From positions 1,240,001-1,304,000 of the forward strand of contig NZ_JAJTSZ010000001.1 of NCBI RefSeq assembly GCF_021440195.1: DNA of 64,000 nt, in the 5' to 3' direction. Below, piece by piece: positions 46,691 through 54,756 of this stretch (positions within the stretch are counted from its first letter, which is position 1; the number at the start of each line of letters is the position of its first letter). The stretch is from Dyadobacter sp. CY356. Its GTDB lineage: Bacteria > Bacteroidota > Bacteroidia > Cytophagales > Spirosomataceae. The notes beneath the pieces were generated by a model that was given only the letters and a program-made list of their open reading frames with translations, was not told where the DNA came from and made no database searches. A program made the position numbers and the translations under genes.

Positions 46691-47077
46691 ATGAAAACGC
46701 CCCGCGTGCTAATTACTGCCGAAGCCATAAAAGTTGTAGACCAGTTAAAAGAGCGGTTTGGTGAGCTGATGTTTCATCAAAGCGGCGGGTGCTGTGACGG
46801 CTCTCAGCCAATGTGCTTTGAGAAAGGAGAGTTTAAAACAGGTGAAAGTGATGTGCTGCTGGGTCAGATCGCAGGCTGCGATTTTTTTATGAGCCGCGAT
46901 CAGTTTGAATACTGGCAGCATACCCAGCTTACGATCGGGGTGACGCCCGGAAGAGGATCGAGTTTTTCGCTGGAAATCCCGATGGGCATACGCTTTATTA
47001 CCCATTCGCGCATGTATACAGCTCAGGAAGAAGAAAATCTGTCTGAAATAAAAAGCGGAGCACAGGCATCATCGTAA
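46691..47077 (+). CDS. DUF779 family protein
   Basis: 128 residues. ELMFHQSGGCCDGSQPMCFE carries the paired Cys characteristic of DUF779, followed by GQIAGCDFFMSRDQFEYWQH and GRGSSFSLEIPMGIRFITHS. These proteins almost always accompany aldehyde dehydrogenases of the type found just upstream; function unknown, but metal binding by the Cys cluster is plausible. Confidence 0.9.
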   Translation: MKTPRVLITAEAIKVVDQLKERFGELMFHQSGGCCDGSQPMCFEKGEFKTGESDVLLGQIAGCDFFMSRDQFEYWQHTQLTIGVTPGRGSSFSLEIPMGIRFITHSRMYTAQEEENLSEIKSGAQASS

Positions 47078-47114
47078 AAAGAGAATTTAAAGTGGTTTAG
47101 ATCCGTGGTATCCC

Positions 47115-47158
47115 GCGCCTTTCGAAGCTAGCTAAGCTCTGAAAGGCGCTTTTTTTTC
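47115..47158. terminator. Bidirectional terminator at the end of the transfer region
   Basis: 9-bp stem GCGCCTTTC/GAAAGGCGC and a run of nine T, between DUF779 (+) and mobC (-), overlapping the mobC stop. Confidence 0.8.
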
Positions 47159-49146
47159 TACCGCTTTTTCTTGTTGACAAGAAGGTGCGAAAGTGAGGGA
47201 TCATTTAAAATCTGGCTCATTTTATAATCATAGATGTTTTGCACATCCTCTTTGATATTGTGGTAATTTTGAAGAACAATTGAGGTGTCGATTTGGCGGA
47301 CCTTGGGAAGCGGCACATACTGATCAGTTTCCTGTTTTAAAGCTTTATGATCGTTTTGAATCTGGCTGTGAAAGGCTTTAAGCTCAATTTTAGTAAGCGG
47401 GTCATCGGCTACCATGCCGACAAACTCGCCCGAACTGAGCGTTGAGATCTTTGAAGATGGAATCGCCAGTTCGAGCTGTTTGGATCTGCTCACCGAAGTA
47501 TCGCTTCTGTTGATCGACAGGCTGGTGCGGTCCTGCATGATTTTACCAAAACGCTCAGAGAGCTGCTTGGCCGTATCACCCGACACCTGCCCGCTGATGA
47601 TATTTCCCGCTAAGTTCATAATCACATCGGCCTGCTCTCTTCCGTAGTCTTTTTTTAGCTGGCTAAAATCCTGTACGGCAAGCGTTGTTGCCACAAGGCT
47701 GGAGCGCGCTGTGGCCATCAGCGTATCAATGTTGCTTAGATAGATCGTTGGAAACTCGTCAAAAACCAGGCTGCTTTTTAGTTTTCCTTTTTGATTTACT
47801 ATTTTAATCAGCCGGTTTACATACAGTGAAAGTACTGCGCCGTAAGTCATTATCTTCTGAGGATTGTTGCCCATACAAATGATTTTGGGATCTTTGGGAT
47901 TGTTCATATCCAGTTTGAAATCATTACCCGAAAGCACATAATAAAGGTTTGGAGAAGACAGTCTGGCAAGGGCAATCTTGGCAGACCCGATCTGACCCTC
48001 AAGCTGCTCCATTGCATCGTTTAAATAGGCGGTCATAAAAGGGTTGATCAGCACATCGATTTCTTTCTCTGTCATCAGAATCGAGAACAGACTATCATAA
48101 TCCAGCTGCATCAGCTCGAGCACATGCGGAAGTGTACAGAAAGCACCATCCTGGAATTTTCTTAAAAACCAGATTACTGCCGTCATAAAGTTTATGGGAG
48201 ATTCAACAAAAAAATCACCCTGCTTTTTAATCCACTCCCGGTTCAGACCCATCAGAATCGTGCGCGCTGATTCAGCCGCGTCAGTAATATCAAGCATCGC
48301 TTCGGGGTCCAGCGGGTTACAGCGGTGCGAGTAGCTCAGCTCATCAAAGTTGATATAATAAAACTTCGGCGCAGTACTGTAATTTGCTTTTTGTTTAAGC
48401 CAGTGGTTGTAGGCGATCAAAGTCAGATCAGGGTATTTGAAATCGTAAATAAAAAGTGTGAAATTCTTGGCAATATGCTGGCTGATCACGTGTCGGATGA
48501 CAAAATAAGATTTTCCTGAGCCTGGTGATCCCAAGACCAAAAGGCCCCGGAACGGATTGATGATGTTAATCCATCCGGGGTAAAATTTTCTTTTAAGCTG
48601 AAACAGGGTAGGCAGATTGATTGAAAATTCGTTTTCGATCAGCTTCTGCTGCTGGGGAAATGTCTCGTTTTCGCTATTGAAAATATCATTGCTAAGCTTC
48701 TCTGAGATTACCCTTGAAATCAAAGTGCCCCCGCTCAGTGTAAGAATATAGCCACTGACAGTAACGCTGATATAAATCAGGGTAAGACCAATGACAGAGG
48801 CGCCCAGGTGCAGACTTAGGCGGCTGCCAAAAAACAAAACAAGCCCGGCAGCAATCAGCATCAGACCATTTTTTGTCCGCAGATTTTCGCTTTTTTTTCC
48901 TCTTACACCCAGAAGCGATATGAAAAGGAAAGCAAGTGCAAAAAACTTTGCTTTGTTAAATCCTGTAAAAAGCTCAGTTTTTACGATATTATCCAGAATC
49001 CTGTTGGTAAAAGGACTTGTCAGCTTCCACAGCTGAAAGGCCCCGTAGCACTGGTAGTAAAAATGAAGGCCTAAAAGAAGAATGCTGATGAGTCTGCTCA
49101 TATCAAGTATTCTTCCCAGCGCCTGTTGGTTTTCAGAGCTTTGCAT
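47158..49146 (-). CDS. mobC: Conjugative coupling protein (VirD4/TraG-like, MobC of Bacteroidota)
   Basis: 662 residues. Three or four N-terminal membrane segments (MSRLISILLLGLHFYYQCYG, NGLMLIAAGLVLFFGSRL, ASVIGLTLIYISVTVSGYIL). Walker A GLLVLGSPGSGKSYFVIRHV (near 207), then NPLDPEAMLDITDAAESART, and Walker B SLVFDEFPTIYLSNIDTL (near 463) with the ATTLAVQDFSQLKKDYGREQ region. It couples the relaxosome to the type IV channel at the inner membrane. Last of mobA-mobB-mobC; 18 bp after mobB. The 'MobC' name follows Bacteroidota usage, not plasmid usage elsewhere. Confidence 0.9.
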   Translation of the reverse strand: MQSSENQQALGRILDMSRLISILLLGLHFYYQCYGAFQLWKLTSPFTNRILDNIVKTELFTGFNKAKFFALAFLFISLLGVRGKKSENLRTKNGLMLIAAGLVLFFGSRLSLHLGASVIGLTLIYISVTVSGYILTLSGGTLISRVISEKLSNDIFNSENETFPQQQKLIENEFSINLPTLFQLKRKFYPGWINIINPFRGLLVLGSPGSGKSYFVIRHVISQHIAKNFTLFIYDFKYPDLTLIAYNHWLKQKANYSTAPKFYYINFDELSYSHRCNPLDPEAMLDITDAAESARTILMGLNREWIKKQGDFFVESPINFMTAVIWFLRKFQDGAFCTLPHVLELMQLDYDSLFSILMTEKEIDVLINPFMTAYLNDAMEQLEGQIGSAKIALARLSSPNLYYVLSGNDFKLDMNNPKDPKIICMGNNPQKIMTYGAVLSLYVNRLIKIVNQKGKLKSSLVFDEFPTIYLSNIDTLMATARSSLVATTLAVQDFSQLKKDYGREQADVIMNLAGNIISGQVSGDTAKQLSERFGKIMQDRTSLSINRSDTSVSRSKQLELAIPSSKISTLSSGEFVGMVADDPLTKIELKAFHSQIQNDHKALKQETDQYVPLPKVRQIDTSIVLQNYHNIKEDVQNIYDYKMSQILNDPSLSHLLVNKKKR

Positions 49147-49164
49147 AAGGTTTTGGCTTTTGGG

Positions 49165-50433
49165 TTAACGGGCCGTGGATCTTTTTCTTCTTTTTTTCAT
49201 AGCGTTTCTAAGCGCAAAGGGAACAGGGCTGTGATCAGTGGCCGCCAGAAGCAGATCGTGCAGCAGTACATCTATTTTAAAATCTTGATCAGCGCTTGCA
49301 AAAAGACCTTTATGGCCAAAGAGTTCCCAATCATTGTTTTCACGATCTGAAACAGCAGAATCAGATTGTCTTATAGCGGCGCCTGGCGTGGTCTTAGGCG
49401 CGCACCTTTTGGCAAGGCTATAAAGATCATAATCTGGCCCCAGACGGCTGGCATCAAAGGCGCATTTGGTGCGGTTGTCTACATAGGTTAAATGCATATT
49501 TTTTTGATCTGCCTGTGTTGTCAGATGCATTTTTATGCCCTGCTTTTCAAGTAATTCTGCCAGCTTGGCCAGCGGCAGCTCACCGCTGTTGACAATGGCC
49601 AGATCCACTGTATTTTTTAGCCTGGATATATAAAGTTTCTGCTGTGCAGCGTTTTGTTTAAATTGCAGATCAAGCGCTTTAAGTGTGGCCCGCGGGTCGA
49701 GTCTACTGGCTTTGATAGCCATAGAGTTGCCTGAACCTTTATGGTCAATGGTTTTGTAGAGCAGCCCCTGGTGCTTGAAAAGCCTCGAGTGCACACTGCC
49801 ACTTAGGGCCTGCACATTAAACTGTCTTAAAACCGCGTTGTACTCTGAAAACGAGCTGAATTTGTAGCTGCTTAAAACTTGGTCTATGACAGATCTGAGT
49901 TTGGACCTGAGCCCCTGGGTCTGATCCTGAGCTGCCTTCTGCTGCGCTGTTAAATCTGGGTTGATAAAGACCGTAGATTTTAATCCGAAAAGTGCCTGGG
50001 TGTGCTTCTGGGCTTCTATTATCTTGCTTCGAGTTGTAACCGAATCCCTGATGCGGCTGCCGTCCGGGCGGATCAGCGTTGAGACAATATGTACATGCTG
50101 GCGCGCCGAATCGTGATGCTCGTAAAGAAGATAAGGCTGAGAGGCAAAACCTAATTTTTTTAGAAAACACAAGCTGATCTGTTTTAGCTGGCCGGCTGTC
50201 AGCTTTTTCGGCTCGTCAAAGCTTATTGAACAGCTCATCACATTTACCTTTGAGCGCATATTTAATGCGTTGCGGCTTTTAAGTCTTTCGAATTTTTCTT
50301 TAACAGAAAGAAGCTCGGGCTTTTGAAGGTAATAACCAGCATCAATGAAAGTGGCCGTTTTTTTCTGCACCTTTTTTTCATTATACATAACTGCGTATCT
50401 TAAATTTCTGGATCTATTGATTATGCCAATCAT
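49165..50433 (-). CDS. mobB: Conjugative relaxase (MobB of Bacteroidota)
   Basis: 422 residues. N-terminal relaxase domain: Tyr13/Tyr17 in LRYAVMYNEKKVQ as candidate nucleophiles, and the metal-binding histidines of HHDSARQHVHIVSTLIRPDG (H106/107, H113, H115). The middle and C-terminal parts are basic, with YKTIDHKGSGNSMAIKASRL. It nicks and covalently holds the transferred strand at oriT. Overlaps mobA by 20 bp. The C-terminal third is unassigned. Confidence 0.9.
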   Translation of the reverse strand: MIGIINRSRNLRYAVMYNEKKVQKKTATFIDAGYYLQKPELLSVKEKFERLKSRNALNMRSKVNVMSCSISFDEPKKLTAGQLKQISLCFLKKLGFASQPYLLYEHHDSARQHVHIVSTLIRPDGSRIRDSVTTRSKIIEAQKHTQALFGLKSTVFINPDLTAQQKAAQDQTQGLRSKLRSVIDQVLSSYKFSSFSEYNAVLRQFNVQALSGSVHSRLFKHQGLLYKTIDHKGSGNSMAIKASRLDPRATLKALDLQFKQNAAQQKLYISRLKNTVDLAIVNSGELPLAKLAELLEKQGIKMHLTTQADQKNMHLTYVDNRTKCAFDASRLGPDYDLYSLAKRCAPKTTPGAAIRQSDSAVSDRENNDWELFGHKGLFASADQDFKIDVLLHDLLLAATDHSPVPFALRNAMKKRRKRSTAR

Positions 50434-50803
50434 AAGCGCTGAATTTTTGCAGATAGTTACTGATGTTCTCTACATGTCTTAAAAGATTCCGGCGGTCAAG
50501 ATCGTAACTGATCAGCCAATGCTCGATGTCCTTGACAGATGACAAATTCCTTAGTTTTTGCATTGCGCTATCAAAGTCATAGGCGGCCGTTTTAAGATGT
50601 TCTTTAAGCTCTGTAAGCTGCTCAGTGCATTCATCCAGTGAGGCGTTGCGGTATTTCAAGGTCAGTGTTTTGCCAAAGATCTTTCTTCGCAAGTATTCAC
50701 TGCGGCTTCTGCTGGTAGACTTTTGTAGCTGGTTATGCAACGCTTCCCATTCTGCATCATCGAGTTCAACTCTGATCTCGCGTCTTTTAATCCGTGGTTT
50801 CAT
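50414..50803 (-). CDS. mobA: Relaxosome accessory protein MobA (ribbon-helix-helix)
   Basis: 129 residues, basic. RRIEVELDDAEW-like start (KRREIRVELDDAEWEALHNQ) and SRSEYLRRKIFGKT form the ribbon-helix-helix DNA-binding module; the C-terminal half is helical. It recognises oriT and positions the relaxase. Overlaps mobB by 20 bp; the 118-bp gap before it is the expected place of oriT. Confidence 0.88.
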   Translation of the reverse strand: MKPRIKRREIRVELDDAEWEALHNQLQKSTSRSRSEYLRRKIFGKTLTLKYRNASLDECTEQLTELKEHLKTAAYDFDSAMQKLRNLSSVKDIEHWLISYDLDRRNLLRHVENISNYLQKFSAYDWHNQ

Positions 50804-50921
50804 GATCTTGTGATTATTTGCCGGTAATTCATTTGGGTAAATGCCCTTGGAAGCTAGTCTGCTTCGGCCGAAAGGCCGTTTGTATTATTTTCTTGGGCCA
50901 TCTGCCGGTATTTTGCTGCGC
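50804..50921. other. Candidate oriT region
   Basis: 118 bp directly upstream of mobA with a GAAA-loop hairpin (CGGCCGAAAGGCCG around 50867-50880) and no gene. Position relative to relaxosome genes is the main argument; the nick sequence was not recognised. Confidence 0.3.
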
Positions 50922-51707
50922 TTACATGCAGGGGCCTTTTCTTCTACGGTCTTTTTGCAACCTGTGCGCCTGGTTGGTATTTTCCTTATTTTGGATGTGA
51001 ACATTTTTTTCAGACTGCTGCTGGCTAAGATGCTGCGGGCTCTGCTTGGCCAACTGGCGCAGCCTTTGATGATTACTATCGTAGATGATAATCGCCTTAA
51101 ACTGCGGGTTGGCTTCAATAAATACCTTCTGGCCAGCTGCGGGGCCAGATAGCGTGACCTGAACAGCGTTGCCTTTTTTTAAAGAATCCAAGATCCTGAC
51201 ACGCTGGGCCTGCACTCTGATTTCATCGATGGGAAGCTTTTTTAAAGATTCGAAAAGATCATATCCGTAGTTTTTACCGTATTGCAGCATTTTGAAATTA
51301 CCGTTAGGCAGCGTCTGCTTAAAGTCCAGCTGCAGCCAGGCCTGATAAAGATTACCCTGCCGGGTTGTCATATCCTTATGAACCGAGCGGCCCGAAAGCA
51401 GATTAAATGCTTCTTTTAAAGTGATGTTGGACCCCTGTTTTCCAATGTAGAAGACCTGTGAGGGCCCGCATTGATCAGCTTTATGAAGCGTGGCTTTGTA
51501 GCTGTTAAAAAAATAAAGCTCACTTTGCATGGACCTGGTAAATCGAAGTGATGCGGTCAGCTGGTCGTTTCCATAACGGGCCTGGTGAACCAGTACAAAT
51601 TGATTTTTTTGGCTGGCCATATTTTCTTTAAGCTCATCAGCCAGGTTTTCGCCAAACCCGGTGTATTTGAGCTGGTTTTTAAGATATTCTAAATTTTGTT
51701 GGTCCAT
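50922..51707 (-). CDS. DUF3945-like conjugation accessory protein, paralogue 3
   Basis: 261 residues. N-terminal half: GFGENLADELKENMASQKNQ, LYFFNSYKATLHK, ITLKEAFNLLSGRSVHKDM and QAWLQLDFKQTLPNGNFKML. C-terminal module: ILDSLKKGNAVQVTLSGPAA, KVFIEANPQFKAIIIYDSNH, a pattern I associate with DUF3945 in Bacteroidota conjugative elements. Tail is basic and Gln-rich. Paralogue of the genes at 53042 and 51940. Function unknown; unusual in having three copies in a row. Cytoplasmic by appearance. Confidence 0.68.
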   Translation of the reverse strand: MDQQNLEYLKNQLKYTGFGENLADELKENMASQKNQFVLVHQARYGNDQLTASLRFTRSMQSELYFFNSYKATLHKADQCGPSQVFYIGKQGSNITLKEAFNLLSGRSVHKDMTTRQGNLYQAWLQLDFKQTLPNGNFKMLQYGKNYGYDLFESLKKLPIDEIRVQAQRVRILDSLKKGNAVQVTLSGPAAGQKVFIEANPQFKAIIIYDSNHQRLRQLAKQSPQHLSQQQSEKNVHIQNKENTNQAHRLQKDRRRKGPCM

Positions 51708-51939
51708 AGCGCTGGCAGTGTAGCTCAGAAAATTTCAGTAGGATTTGTTTTAAAGCCGGCAGGCTGGCCAAGTGGGTTTGGGCTTGTATCGGGAAAGCCC
51801 TTTAAAAAATCACCCCGCCGGTGCTGGCCGCTAAAAATCAGCACGCGCGCAAGGAAGCCTTCGCGAAGGCAGCTGCAGGGATTTTTAGCAGCAGGCAACA
51901 GCGGTGCAGTACGCTTTTTTTTGGTGCGGCAAGCCAGCG
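51708..51939. repeat. GC-rich spacer with nested inverted repeats
   Basis: A 10-bp pair GCTAAAAATC/GATTTTTAGC (51830-51839 and 51880-51889) encloses the perfect 14-bp palindrome GCCTTCGCGAAGGC (51857-51870). The stretch differs in GC content from its surroundings. Could be a regulatory or recombination structure; no gene. Confidence 0.55.
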
Positions 51940-53010
51940 TCAGATACTGACCCCGTTCTTTTTTGATTTAACATAGTCAAGCTGCTGTTTGGGAGCCAGC
52001 TGCCGGATCTGTTCTTTGATGGATTTTTCGCCAACAGCTTCATTAATCGATATCTTTTTTGAATGCTCATCAAAAATGTTAACGGTCTTTAACTGAGGAT
52101 TGGCTTCAATAAAAAGGTTTACAGCTGTATTGCCGCGCATAATCGTAAGGGGCTGTTTTTCACCTCTTTTAAGCGCTTCAAACAGATTTTGTTTGTTGTC
52201 AGGTGAGATATTCTGCTTTTGAAAAAGTTTTTCGACCGCTTTATCAAGATCATAACCGTAGTTATGTAGGAACGATTTGATCTTATGATTCCCAGATGGA
52301 TCCTTGTCTGTAAAATCAAGCTGGATCCATTTGCTTTTAGAAGCCCCTGTCATATCAAAGCTTTCTTTCATCACTGCCCTTCCTGCCAAAAGATTCTGGG
52401 CCTGATCAGCACTGATCATGTCTTTGGCATCTGTTTTAAAAACCTGCGAGACGCTTTGAGCGGGACTTTTCGCATTTTGAAGCGATGCCCGGTAGGAATC
52501 AAAACGGTAAGTGCCATCCTGCTGTTTTTGAAAGGAAAGATTATAGCTGATCTTTTCACTTTCGTTTACATAGTGAGACATGCCAATAGTGAAATTTTTT
52601 TGCCCCTGACTGATCTTGGCCGCGAGTTTGTCTGCCGCAGGCTCAAAGCCGTGCTTTTTGACCAAATCGCTGATCTCTTTTAAATTAGTATCCTGTTTTT
52701 GGGTTGCCTTTTGCAGGATCTTTCTGTCCTCAAATGGCTGCATAATAAAATGATACAATTTTCGAAGCAAACTCGGATACAGCTGATCACGCAGCTCGGT
52801 GCGCTGGCGGGCCAGAATACGCAGGGTGATTTTTTCTTCATCATTTGCGCTTTTGCCATATTTGGCCTGCACATGATTGTAAAAGCTTAATTTCTCTTTT
52901 AAAAAGGCCGGGTCTTTCAAAATAGAAGCAGAGAATATTTTCTCAAAACGTTCTTCACGGGCTTTCCAGTCATTAAGCTCAATGGCAACTCTATTTATGT
53001 TCGGATCCAT
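51940..53010 (-). CDS. DUF3945-like conjugation accessory protein, paralogue 2 (longer)
   Basis: 356 residues, about 90 longer than the flanking paralogues because of an N-terminal helical part (RVAIELNDWKAREERFEKIF). Shared core: GFEPAADKLAAKISQGQKNF, RFDSYRASLQNAKSP, MISADQAQNLLAGRAVMKES, KWIQLDFTDKDPSGNHKIKS. C-terminal module LFEALKRGEKQPLTIMRGNT then NLFIEANPQLKTVNIFDEHS matches DUF3945-like sequences. Function unknown. Confidence 0.68.
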   Translation of the reverse strand: MDPNINRVAIELNDWKAREERFEKIFSASILKDPAFLKEKLSFYNHVQAKYGKSANDEEKITLRILARQRTELRDQLYPSLLRKLYHFIMQPFEDRKILQKATQKQDTNLKEISDLVKKHGFEPAADKLAAKISQGQKNFTIGMSHYVNESEKISYNLSFQKQQDGTYRFDSYRASLQNAKSPAQSVSQVFKTDAKDMISADQAQNLLAGRAVMKESFDMTGASKSKWIQLDFTDKDPSGNHKIKSFLHNYGYDLDKAVEKLFQKQNISPDNKQNLFEALKRGEKQPLTIMRGNTAVNLFIEANPQLKTVNIFDEHSKKISINEAVGEKSIKEQIRQLAPKQQLDYVKSKKNGVSI

Positions 53011-53041
53011 GACACTGCTGGTTTAAGATTTTTATTTATGC

Positions 53042-53839
53042 TCAGATGCGTTTTCCGGTCTTGTTTTTTCGCGCAGGCTCCTGGGTATGCTCGCTGGTTG
53101 CTTTCTGTTTTTGTTCGCCGTTCTGATTTTTTACTGACTGCTGATTTGACTCGGACTGATTTTGCGTTTGTTTCGGCCGGTCAAGGGTAAGTCGTCTGTG
53201 GCTCTGATCATAAACGATTATGGCCTTAAACTGCGGGTTTGCTTCCACAAATACCTTTTGCTCATTTCCCGCTCCTGATAATGTTACAGCTTGGCGGTTT
53301 CCTTTTTGCAGCGATTCGATCAGACGCTCTTTGCCTGTCTGATCCGCCAGCTCCTGAATCGGAAGCTTCGCCAGTGATTTTTCAAGATCAAAACCATACT
53401 TTTGAGAAAACTGCTTTAATTTGAAATTTCCATTCATAGCTGTTTCCTTAAAATTAATCTGCACCCAGGCATTATACAGATTTCCTTCTTTGTTGACCAT
53501 ATCTTTATTTACAGCCCTTCCATCCAGCAAATTGAAAGCTTCCTTTTGGGTGATGTTGCCAGCCCCTTTATTGATATAAAAGGTTTGTTTGACCGGTTGG
53601 GAATTATTTTCCTTATTAAGGGTGGCCGTATAGCTATTAAAAAAATACAGATCACTCTGGCTGGCTTTTTTAAAATGAAGCGATGAGCTCATTTGGTCTT
53701 TTCCGTACTGGGTCGTATGCTGCAAGCGGAATTCGGTCTGGGCCTTGGCAAGGTTTTCTTTTAACGCTGCTTCAAGGTCCTGACCAAAACCAGTAAACTT
53801 GATTTGGTCTTTTAGAAAATCAAAATTTTTCTCGTTCAT
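53042..53839 (-). CDS. DUF3945-like conjugation accessory protein, paralogue 1
   Basis: 265 residues. FTGFGQDLEAALKENLAKAQ, LYFFNSYTATLNKENN, ITQKEAFNLLDGRAVNKDMV, AWVQINFKETAMNGNFKLKQ, then LIESLQKGNRQAVTLSGAGN and KVFVEANPQFKAIIVYDQSH. Very close to the paralogue at 50922 across its length, indicating recent duplication. Tail is Gln/Lys-rich and disordered. Follows traN by 40 bp and precedes the next copy. Confidence 0.68.
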   Translation of the reverse strand: MNEKNFDFLKDQIKFTGFGQDLEAALKENLAKAQTEFRLQHTTQYGKDQMSSSLHFKKASQSDLYFFNSYTATLNKENNSQPVKQTFYINKGAGNITQKEAFNLLDGRAVNKDMVNKEGNLYNAWVQINFKETAMNGNFKLKQFSQKYGFDLEKSLAKLPIQELADQTGKERLIESLQKGNRQAVTLSGAGNEQKVFVEANPQFKAIIVYDQSHRRLTLDRPKQTQNQSESNQQSVKNQNGEQKQKATSEHTQEPARKNKTGKRI

Positions 53840-53879
53840 GATCTGATTAATTAAGGTTTTAAAAATTAGGCAGCCGCTT

Positions 53880-54719
53880 TTACTGGAGCTGTTTTGCCCG
53901 GATGATGTTTTTATTTTGAACCAGCAGCCGAAGTTGACGGCCCCCGTTTTTTTCCATCAATTCAATATGCAACTGCTCAGCATCAGGTAAAGTGAATTTT
54001 GGAAGGGCAAAGACAATTTCACCAGTCCCGTTAGCCTGGATCAGGCCGGTATTTTCATGCGCATATAAAGGAATGATTTCGGCCTGCTGAGCGGCTGTTC
54101 TTTTCACCCGTTTTTTATCGCTTATAAAAAAGCGGATGCTCTCGATTTGGTAGGAAATATTAGAGCGGTTCTCAATTTTCAGCCGGAAGAAAATTACATC
54201 ACTATTAACGTACAGTCCGCTGAGTGTCAGCCTGGTTTTATATGCGGTGTCTTTCACTTTACGCAGAACACTTCTATCAGAAAGTGCCCGTTGTGAGATT
54301 TCTTTCAAAAAAGCTTCATTTGGCTCTTTCTCAAGTAAGGCCTCCGCTGACCTGGATGCATTAGGGCTTTTAATCAGTTCGATATTGAGCTGGGACGGCT
54401 CCGCACTATAATCGACGACGAACGAATAAAGCTTGCCATCAGCGGTAATCACAGTCAGATTTGTCTGCTGAAAGCCAGCTTCTGCCGCCTTTACCTGCAA
54501 AATATTTTCAACGCCCTTTGCCTTTTGGGCCAGAATAGAACGGCTGCCTTTATCGACGCTTTTAATCTGGAAGGGAAAAATCAGATTAACGGTTTTATTG
54601 TAGGTAATTTCTAGTGGAAACGGCTCGATGATAAAAAGCTGCGCGTTTTGGGCAGATGCTTCTGTTATGATGGCAAAAAACAGGATTGCAATGATTCTTT
54701 TTAATTTTGTGTATTTCAT
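53880..54719 (-). CDS. traN: Conjugative transposon protein TraN
   Basis: 279 residues with a signal peptide (RIIAILFFAIITEASA|QN). LFIIEPFPLEITYNKTVNLI, FPFQIKSVDKGSRSILAQKA and GVENILQVKAAEAGFQQTNL are the TraN/VirB9-like entry; later NRSNISYQIESIRFFISDKK. Periplasmic part of the type IV channel at the outer membrane. Follows traM as in the usual order. Confidence 0.92.
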   Translation of the reverse strand: MKYTKLKRIIAILFFAIITEASAQNAQLFIIEPFPLEITYNKTVNLIFPFQIKSVDKGSRSILAQKAKGVENILQVKAAEAGFQQTNLTVITADGKLYSFVVDYSAEPSQLNIELIKSPNASRSAEALLEKEPNEAFLKEISQRALSDRSVLRKVKDTAYKTRLTLSGLYVNSDVIFFRLKIENRSNISYQIESIRFFISDKKRVKRTAAQQAEIIPLYAHENTGLIQANGTGEIVFALPKFTLPDAEQLHIELMEKNGGRQLRLLVQNKNIIRAKQLQ

Positions 54720-54756
54720 AATGCTATTGTTTTGATTGTTTCCGATGATGTTTATA

